Source: Bacteroidota bacterium (GTDB lineage Bacteria > Bacteroidota > Bacteroidia > SXHM01). From it: a stretch of DNA of 35,954 nt. Positions 30,495 through 35,954 of this stretch are shown here, piece by piece. Below the pieces are notes generated by a model. That model did no database searches, was not told the origin of the DNA, and saw nothing but the letters and a program-made list of their open reading frames with translations. Position 1 is the first letter of the stretch, and each line of letters opens with the position of its first letter. The stretch covers positions 1 through 35,954 of the forward strand of contig CANJWH010000032.1 of the NCBI GenBank assembly GCA_947478465.1, in the 5' to 3' direction. Both the position numbers and the translations under genes were made by a program.

Positions 30495-30738
30495 GGTACT
30501 TATCTACCTTTTCGTTTTTGTTGCGGGTTAAGTTGGCAAAATTGAGGATATTAAGCAATGTTTTTTCATTAGGTAAAAATTCCATTGCTTCTATCAATGA
30601 TTGGAGTTCGCGGGTCATCTCATATTCTTCGCTGAACGAGATTTCTTTTTCCAAAGCCTTATTTAGCGCAACCGTTTCAGTGCTTGTTTTATCTGGATTA
30701 GCATAAACAAGTTCCGTCAATTCTTCAAAAGTCAACAT
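30475..30738 (-). CDS. Small acidic protein of unknown function
   Basis: The 87 residues start at an ATG (30738) and are mostly helical and charged: TELVYANPDKTSTETVALNK, then FSEEYEMTRELQSLIEAMEF and NEKTLLNILNFANLTR. There is no signal peptide or membrane segment. The pattern of two helices followed by P-x-x-x-T/S-x-x-x-I-L-x-F/Y-A recalls small Bacteroidota proteins I have seen unannotated. The gene occupies the gap between folP and truA on the opposite strand and overlaps the folP end by 20 bp. No promoter match was found. It is probably real, but the evidence is limited to composition and position. Confidence 0.55.
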   Translation of the reverse strand: MLTFEELTELVYANPDKTSTETVALNKALEKEISFSEEYEMTRELQSLIEAMEFLPNEKTLLNILNFANLTRNKNEKVDKYLKVSLN

Positions 30739-30821
30739 ATCATTATTGAATAATAAATTACAATGCTTTAACGACAGAATTTTGAATTTGTTGTTCTGAT
30801 GCTTAAATTTCTGTGGAATAC

Positions 30822-30829
30822 TAATTTTG
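30822..30829 (+). promoter_or_regulatory. -7 promoter element for truA-ABC exporter
   Basis: TAATTTTG matches TAnnTTTG and ends 11 bp before the ATG at 30841. This supports the 30841 start over the in-frame upstream candidate at 30799. Confidence 0.5.
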
Positions 30830-30840
30830 TCGCCCTGATT

Positions 30841-31605
30841 ATGCTATACCCTCGCTATTTTCTAAAACTTGCTTATAAAGGAACCAACTTCCATGGCTGG
30901 CAGGTGCAGGCAAATGCTCATTCAGTGCAGGCTGAACTGATTACAGTTTTATCAAAAGTATTGCGCGAAGAGATTTATGTTTACGGAGCTGGACGAACAG
31001 ATACAGGGGTTCACGCTGCCGAGATGTATGCACACTTTGATTGCAGAAGAGATTTAATTCCAGGAAAAAAGGATTTGATTTACCACATTAATTGCACTCT
31101 TAATAAGGATGTTGCTGTATTGGACATTATACGTGTGCGCGACAATGCCCATGCGCGTTTTGATGCCATCGCACGCACTTACAAATATCAGATAACTCAT
31201 ACCCCTAATCCGTTTTTACGTGATTATGCCTGGTTTATTTATGGCGAATTAGATATTGATAAAATGAACAAAGGCGCATCATCTTTGTTGGGTAAAAAAG
31301 ATTTTAAAAGTTTCACAAAAGGAAATACGCAGGTTGACAATTATATCTGTGATGTGCAGTTTGCAGAATGGAAACAAGAGGGCGATATACTTGTGTTTAC
31401 TATAAGAGCTAACCGCTTTTTGCGTAATATGGTTCGTGCGATAGTGGGCACATTGGTAGGTTTAGGTAAAAACAAAATAACATTTGAACAACTTGACAAA
31501 ATTGCAGAAGGTCAAAACCGTGCAGAAGCAGGTTTTTCCGTACCTGCGCAGGGTTTGTCACTTGTTAAAATTGAATATAAAGATGATGTATTTATAAATG
31601 AGTAA
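30841..31605 (+). CDS. truA: tRNA pseudouridine(38-40) synthase
   Basis: TruA isomerises uridines 38-40 in the anticodon arm of many tRNAs. The 254 residues from ATG 30841 start with YFLKLAYKGTNFHGWQVQ and hold the catalytic Asp54 in GAGRTDTGVHA. RTYKYQI and FLRNMVRAIVGTLVGLG are the other family blocks. A 14-codon upstream extension is unlike the family and overlaps the promoter. The gene overlaps the ABC exporter gene by 8 bp. Confidence 0.96.
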   Translation: MLYPRYFLKLAYKGTNFHGWQVQANAHSVQAELITVLSKVLREEIYVYGAGRTDTGVHAAEMYAHFDCRRDLIPGKKDLIYHINCTLNKDVAVLDIIRVRDNAHARFDAIARTYKYQITHTPNPFLRDYAWFIYGELDIDKMNKGASSLLGKKDFKSFTKGNTQVDNYICDVQFAEWKQEGDILVFTIRANRFLRNMVRAIVGTLVGLGKNKITFEQLDKIAEGQNRAEAGFSVPAQGLSLVKIEYKDDVFINE

Positions 31606-33367
31606 AGTTACAGGCAACGCAGTAGATTTTCCGGTTTTGAGCAGAGTTTTTGAATTTGTAATGCCTTACAAAAAAACCTTTGCCATCACGCTTTTTCTTA
31701 CGATTTCGCTGGCGTTTCTTTCACCTGTACGCCCATGGTTGATTCAATATACGTTTGACCATCATATTGCCAATGGCGATGCGCAAAGCCTGCTCTACAT
31801 GACTTTGCTAATGGTGGCTTTACTTTTTGCAGAAGCCATTCTTAATTTTTATTACATCTATTTAGCCAACTGGCTTGGACAGGTTGTTATCCGTGATTTA
31901 CGTGTAAAACTCTACTCGCATATCAACCAATTCCGTTTAAAATATTTTGACCAAACTCCCATAGGAACACTGGTTACCCGCGTTATCTCTGACATGGAAA
32001 CCATTGCCGATATTTTTTCAGAAGGTTTACTTGTAATCATTGGTGATGTACTTAAGCTTATAGTGGTAATTGGTGTAATGTTTTGGGTAGACTATCGTTT
32101 AGCGTTGATTAGTCTTTCAACTATTCCATTGTTATTGTTCAGCACCTGGTTATTTAAAAATGCCATAAAATCATCGTTTCAGGAGGTGCGAAATGAAGTG
32201 GCAAAGCTCAATGCCTTTTTACAGGAACATATAACTGGAATGAATGTGGTTCAAATTTTTAACCGTGAAGATGAAGAAATGGCTCGATTTAAAAAGATTA
32301 ATGCCCGTCATCGTGATGCCAACATCGATTCTGTTTGGTATTATTCTATTTTTCTTCCGGTAGTGGAGGTGCTTTCTGCAGTTTCAATTGGCTTATTGGT
32401 TTGGTGGGGCGCAAAAAGTGTTATTCATGATTCCGTAACACTTGGCAACCTTGTTGCTTTTATTCTTTATATCCACATGCTTTTCCGCCCTATTCGCGAA
32501 CTTGCCGATAGATTCAATACGCTGCAAATGGGAATGGTAAGCAGCGAGCGCGTGTTCAAAGTAATGGACACAATTTCTGTGATTGATAATAAAGGAAGAG
32601 CGAAAATGAATGAATTAAAAGGCGAAATAAAATTTGAAAATGTTTGGTTTGCATACAATGAAGATGATTGGGTTTTAAAAGGCGTTTCGTTTACTGTAAA
32701 GCCTGGCGAAACAATGGCATTGGTTGGCGCAACTGGTTCAGGCAAATCTTCCATCATTAGCTTGCTTAGTCGCTTTTACGAATACAACAAAGGCAAAATC
32801 ACCATTGATGGTATTGACATTCGCGATTATGAACTAAATGATTTACGCAAGAACATTGCTGTAGTATTGCAAGATGTTTTTCTATTTTCTGATACCATTG
32901 CCAACAATATATCCATGAAAAGCGAAACAGTTACCCATGAACAAATTCGTAATGCCGCAAAGGCTGTTGGCGCTGATGAGTTCATCGGTTCGTTGCCCGG
33001 AAAATATGATTACAACGTAATGGAACGTGGAGCCATGCTTAGCGTTGGTCAGCGCCAGTTGATTTCATTTATCCGCGCTTATATTTACAATCCTAAAATA
33101 TTGGTGCTTGACGAAGCCACTTCTTCTATTGACACAGAATCCGAGTTCCTTATTCAACAGGCAATGAATAAACTTACAGAAAACCGCACTTCCATAGTTA
33201 TTGCCCATCGCCTTGCCACTGTTCAAAAAGCAGATAAAATTATAGTCCTGGATAAAGGAGAAATTCTTGAAATGGGCACACATCAGCAACTACTAAAAAA
33301 CAACGGACATTATAAAACGTTGTTTGAGTTACAGTTTAAGAATAATAAAGAAAATTCATTAGCGTAG
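31598..33367 (+). CDS. MsbA-type ABC exporter (fused permease and ATPase)
   Basis: The protein has 589 residues, with six transmembrane helices in the first 320 or so and one nucleotide-binding domain. ATPase motifs are Walker A GATGSGKSS (about 376), Q-loop VLQDVFLFSD, signature LSVGQRQ (about 481), Walker B ILVLDEATSSID (about 500) and H-loop IAHRLATV. It would work as a homodimer or heterodimer; lipid A core (MsbA) or drug export are both possible, and the sequence alone does not decide. The signature is LSVGQ instead of LSGGQ, a common variation in exporter pairs. It is translated from the truA transcript and overlaps the convergent DUF4293 gene by 9 bp. Confidence 0.92.
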   Translation: MSKVTGNAVDFPVLSRVFEFVMPYKKTFAITLFLTISLAFLSPVRPWLIQYTFDHHIANGDAQSLLYMTLLMVALLFAEAILNFYYIYLANWLGQVVIRDLRVKLYSHINQFRLKYFDQTPIGTLVTRVISDMETIADIFSEGLLVIIGDVLKLIVVIGVMFWVDYRLALISLSTIPLLLFSTWLFKNAIKSSFQEVRNEVAKLNAFLQEHITGMNVVQIFNREDEEMARFKKINARHRDANIDSVWYYSIFLPVVEVLSAVSIGLLVWWGAKSVIHDSVTLGNLVAFILYIHMLFRPIRELADRFNTLQMGMVSSERVFKVMDTISVIDNKGRAKMNELKGEIKFENVWFAYNEDDWVLKGVSFTVKPGETMALVGATGSGKSSIISLLSRFYEYNKGKITIDGIDIRDYELNDLRKNIAVVLQDVFLFSDTIANNISMKSETVTHEQIRNAAKAVGADEFIGSLPGKYDYNVMERGAMLSVGQRQLISFIRAYIYNPKILVLDEATSSIDTESEFLIQQAMNKLTENRTSIVIAHRLATVQKADKIIVLDKGEILEMGTHQQLLKNNGHYKTLFELQFKNNKENSLA

Positions 33368-33808
33368 TCTGTCTGCAGAACGAACCAACTCTTCGTCTTT
33401 TTTAATAAAAGTATTGGCTAGAATAACCATTACCAAAGCTGCTAATGGAGCAACCAGTATAGGACGGATTTCGGAAGTATAGCCAACCAATTCGGGTAAC
33501 GATTTAGCTTTTTCGGCAAAATAGAAGATGGCAACAATTAAACCTGCAATCAGCAGAGTGGCAATTTTACACAGCAGCATCTGCTGCTTGCGCTTTTTAT
33601 AAAGGAAGATAACACCAAGTAAGAGAAAAATGCTGAATATATTTAAAACTATAGTTGCAAAATAATCAGGGTTTAATGTGCCAAGCCCGTAGATATAAAA
33701 CGGAAAAGACTGGCCATCTTTTTCAAAACCATAAACCGGAAAAATAAAAAGCTGTAGAAGAAAAATCACAGCAAGAGCAAGAAAGACTGTTTGTTTACGT
33801 TGAATCAT
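33359..33808 (-). CDS. DUF4293 membrane protein
   Basis: The protein has 149 residues and begins MIQRKQTVFLALAVIFLLQL, the hallmark N-terminus of the Bacteroidota DUF4293 family. Four membrane helices are visible (about 7-25, 50-70, 80-98, 115-132), and the tail is charged (FIKKDEELVRSADRLR). No function is known. A full two-box promoter lies upstream at 33831-33861. Confidence 0.88.
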   Translation of the reverse strand: MIQRKQTVFLALAVIFLLQLFIFPVYGFEKDGQSFPFYIYGLGTLNPDYFATIVLNIFSIFLLLGVIFLYKKRKQQMLLCKIATLLIAGLIVAIFYFAEKAKSLPELVGYTSEIRPILVAPLAALVMVILANTFIKKDEELVRSADRLR

Positions 33809-33830
33809 TTTATACTTTATTGGGTGGCTA

Positions 33831-33861
33831 CAAATGTAACAGCAGATAATAAATAACCAAA
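33831..33861 (-). promoter_or_regulatory. Promoter of the DUF4293 gene (-33 and -7)
   Basis: On the minus strand, TTTG (33858-33861) is followed after exactly 19 bases by TACATTTG (33831-33838), the textbook Bacteroidota spacing. The ATG is 22 bp downstream at 33808. Confidence 0.75.
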
Positions 33862-33930
33862 AAGCAGGTCGTTAATCGAAATTATTTAACGCCTAATAAC
33901 TACTTTTAATGGTTTTATCGAAACTTTTTA

Positions 33931-33938
33931 TAGCTTTG
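33931..33938 (+). promoter_or_regulatory. -7 promoter element for the collagen-like gene
   Basis: TAGCTTTG is a full TAnnTTTG match 40 bp before the ATG at 33979. No clear -33. Confidence 0.5.
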
Positions 33939-33978
33939 CTACCCCAAATTTTTTTTAGCATCACAAAATTATACACTC

Positions 33979-35954
33979 ATGAAAAAAATAATTACCCTCA
34001 TTGTCTCCACACTCTTGTTAACAACGGGGCTTCTGAAAGCCCAGGATAATATGGGTATCGGAACCCTTGCTCCGGACCCTTCTTCTATTCTTGATCTTAC
34101 TTCGGATGACAAAGGCTTTTTGGCTCCAAGATTAACTACGGCACAAAAATTAGCAATTGTAAATCCTGCAACTGGATTATTAGTTTATGATATAACAACC
34201 AATAATTTCTGGTATTTTGACGGAGTTGTTTGGGTTCTGGCAATCGGACCAATGGGTCCAGCAGGACCTACCGGTGCTCAGGGAATTAACGGATTAGCCG
34301 GCCCAACAGGCCCTCAGGGAATAGCAGGAGTAAATGGAACTACAGGTCCTCAAGGCATTCAAGGTGTAACAGGTGCTCAGGGAATTCAAGGTATTGCAGG
34401 TGCTACAGGTGCCACCGGATTAACGGGTTCTCAGGGAGCTCAGGGCCCAACAGGTGCGGCAGGATTAAATGGAACAACAGGAGCTACCGGACCAACAGGT
34501 CCTTCAGGATTAAATGGTGCGAACGGAGCAACAGGATCTCAGGGACCAACGGGTCCAATTGGACCTCAGGGAATTCAGGGGTTACAAGGATTGGTTGGCC
34601 CACAGGGATTACAAGGACCAACAGGGGTAACGGGTGCTACAGGATTAACAGGTGCAACCGGAGCTGCAGGAATTAACGGAACAAATGGTGCTACTGGTGC
34701 TCAAGGGCCAATCGGCCCTACAGGTTTAATAGGATTAACTGGTACAACAGGTGCACAAGGCCCAATCGGTCCTACAGGTTTAACAGGTGCTACGGGTACT
34801 AACGGACAAGATGGTGTTGATGGAAACGATGGCGCTACTGGTGCACAAGGTCCAATCGGCTTGACAGGTGCTACAGGACCACAAGGAAATACTGGTGCAA
34901 CTGGTGCTAACGGACAAGATGGTGTTGACGGAAATGATGGCGCTACTGGTGCTCAAGGTCCAATCGGTCCTACAGGTTTAACTGGTGCTACAGGTGCTCA
35001 AGGTCCTACTGGATTAACTGGTGCTAACGGACAAGATGGTGTTGATGGAGCTACTGGTGCTCAAGGTCCAATCGGTCCTACAGGTTTAACTGGTGCTAAC
35101 GGACAAGATGGTGTTGATGGCGCTACTGGCGCTCAGGGCCCAATCGGTCCTACAGGTTTAACAGGTGCTAACGGTGCTGACGGACAAGATGGTGCTACCG
35201 GTGCTCAGGGTCCAATCGGTCCTACAGGATTAACAGGATTAACAGGTGCAAACGGTGCTGATGGACAAGATGGTGCTACAGGTGCTCAAGGTCCAATCGG
35301 TCCTACAGGTTTAACAGGTGCAAACGGTACTGATGGACAAGACGGTGCTACCGGTGCTCAAGGTCCTACAGGTTTAACAGGTGCTAACGGTGCTGACGGA
35401 CAAGATGGTGCTACCGGTGCTCAGGGTCCAATCGGTCCTACAGGATTAACAGGTGCAAACGGTGCTGACGGACAAGACGGTGCTACGGGTGCTCAGGGCC
35501 CAATCGGTCCTACAGGATTAACTGGCGCTACAGGCGCTAACGGAAATGATGGTGCTACTGGTGCTCAAGGCCCAATCGGACCTACAGGATTAACAGGTGC
35601 TGACGGAAACGATGGTGCTACTGGTGCTCAGGGTCCAATCGGTCCTACAGGTTTAACAGGTGCAAATGGTGCTGACGGACAAGATGGTGCTGATGGGCAA
35701 GATGGTGCTACCGGTGCTCAGGGTCCAATCGGTCCTACAGGGCAAACAGGATTAACGGGTGCTACAGGTGCTGATGGTGCTACAGGTCAAACAGGATTAA
35801 CAGGCGCTACTGGTGCTGACGGTGCTACCGGTCAAACAGGATTAACAGGCGCTACTGGTGCTGACGGTGCTACAGGACAAACAGGATTAACCGGTGCTAC
35901 AGGTGCTGATGGTGCTACAGGGCAAACAGGATTAACGGGTGCTACAGGTGCTGA
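33979..35954 (+). CDS. Secreted collagen-like Gly-X-Y repeat protein, 3' end beyond window
   Basis: I translated this gene directly; it has no stop in the window (658 codons visible). It begins with a signal peptide (1-22, cleavage after LLKAQ). A short domain typical of Bacteroidota surface and fibre-like proteins follows ([55 protein letters not shown]; 25-85). From Gly90 to the edge the protein is uninterrupted Gly-X-Y, about 190 triplets. Common triplets are [21 protein letters not shown] and GQD. It should form a triple-helical extracellular or surface fibre. The C-terminal part (sorting domain, S74-like or other) is not visible. A -7 element is at 33931-33938. Confidence 0.93.
   Translation, partial: MKKIITLIVSTLLLTTGLLKAQDNMGIGTLAPDPSSILDLTSDDKGFLAPRLTTAQKLAIVNPATGLLVYDITTNNFWYFDGVVWVLAIGPMGPAGPTGAQGINGLAGPTGPQGIAGVNGTTGPQGIQGVTGAQGIQGIAGATGATGLTGSQGAQGPTGAAGLNGTTGATGPTGPSGLNGANGATGSQGPTGPIGPQGIQGLQGLVGPQGLQGPTGVTGATGLTGATGAAGINGTNGATGAQGPIGPTGLIGLTGTTGAQGPIGPTGLTGATGTNGQDGVDGNDGATGAQGPIGLTGATGPQGNTGATGANGQDGVDGNDGATGAQGPIGPTGLTGATGAQGPTGLTGANGQDGVDGATGAQGPIGPTGLTGANGQDGVDGATGAQGPIGPTGLTGANGADGQDGATGAQGPIGPTGLTGLTGANGADGQDGATGAQGPIGPTGLTGANGTDGQDGATGAQGPTGLTGANGADGQDGATGAQGPIGPTGLTGANGADGQDGATGAQGPIGPTGLTGATGANGNDGATGAQGPIGPTGLTGADGNDGATGAQGPIGPTGLTGANGADGQDGADGQDGATGAQGPIGPTGQTGLTGATGADGATGQTGLTGATGADGATGQTGLTGATGADGATGQTGLTGATGADGATGQTGLTGATGA
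35155..35739 (+). repeat. About 72-bp tandem units in the collagen-like gene
   Basis: The unit codes for [16 protein letters not shown] plus PIGPTGLT (24 residues, eight triplets). It recurs with small insertions or deletions of whole triplets. The core [16 protein letters not shown] occurs about a dozen times from 34680 onwards. Units differ by synonymous changes, so this is an older array than the 45-bp one. The boundaries are approximate. Confidence 0.75.
35740..35954 (+). repeat. 45-bp near-identical tandem array in the collagen-like gene
   Basis: The 15-residue unit [15 protein letters not shown] starts at 35740, 35785, 35830, 35875 and 35920. That gives four full copies and a partial fifth cut by the window end. 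Copies differ only at a few third codon positions, which marks recent duplication. The true copy number lies outside the window. Confidence 0.9.

Noticed and set aside
33979..35954. Possible CRISPR or other spaced repeat array at the right edge
   Set aside because: The repeats are in-frame Gly-X-Y codons of one protein, with no unique spacers and no cas genes.
1..35954. Search for defence, secondary-metabolite or mobile systems
   Set aside because: No transposase, integrase, recombinase, restriction enzyme, polyketide or peptide synthetase motif was found; the genes are housekeeping, envelope or of unknown family.

Overview
The window comes from an AT-rich member of the Bacteroidota. Four things point there. 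Many genes are preceded by the phylum's -7 promoter element TAnnTTTG, and no clear Shine-Dalgarno motifs were noticed. Families typical of the phylum are present (DUF4293, DUF1599, a BT_3928-like DoxX protein, PorT-like barrels, a GIGT-type surface-protein N-terminus). The order folP / DUF1599 / DoxX / tpiA matches a recurring Bacteroidota arrangement. Most genes are ordinary chromosomal housekeeping genes. I see no transposase, phage, plasmid, CRISPR or toxin-antitoxin locus. Genes are packed tightly, no gene-free stretch exceeds 300 bases, and many convergent pairs touch or overlap.

Left part (1-7484): a truncated futalosine hydrolase gene (menaquinone by the futalosine route) diverges from a pterin/fatty-acid operon (PTPS/QueD-like, folE, fabD, rhodanese). 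Next come beta-barrel or secreted envelope proteins, a fatty acid desaturase apparently translationally coupled to a barrel gene, and mnmE. The mnmE / MORN-gene junction is filled by a 72-bp palindromic repeat of REP/MITE type.

Middle part (7490-19961): a 990-residue secreted protein with about 15 MORN repeats, an Ala/Glu/Lys coiled coil and a conserved C-terminus; a secreted EEP-family phosphoesterase; a three-gene operon of a DECR1-like 2,4-dienoyl-CoA reductase, thyA and lgt; an aminotransferase; a DUF1573 protein; a lipoprotein; an SLC1-type symporter followed by an N4BP2-like P-loop kinase; and a tRNA-Arg(ACG) with its own promoter and terminator.

Right part (20019-33808): a 1486-residue secreted protein of unknown function behind prmA; then tpiA, a lone DppB-type ABC permease, a BT_3928-like protein and a doubled DUF1599 protein, all on the minus strand and opposite folP; then truA coupled to an MsbA-type ABC exporter, and DUF4293. 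A small two-TM protein gene lies on the opposite strand between tpiA and prmA.

Right edge (33979-35954): the start of a secreted collagen-like protein with about 190 uninterrupted Gly-X-Y triplets, ending in a near-perfect 45-bp tandem array that runs off the window.

Themes: four pterin/folate genes (PTPS/QueD-like, folE, folP, thyA) at three loci; many envelope proteins; and intrinsic terminators that reuse the 3' coding ends of neighbouring genes. I found no convincing new multi-gene system. The least explained items are the 1486-residue protein, the collagen-like protein, the MORN/coiled-coil protein and the 7413-7484 repeat.
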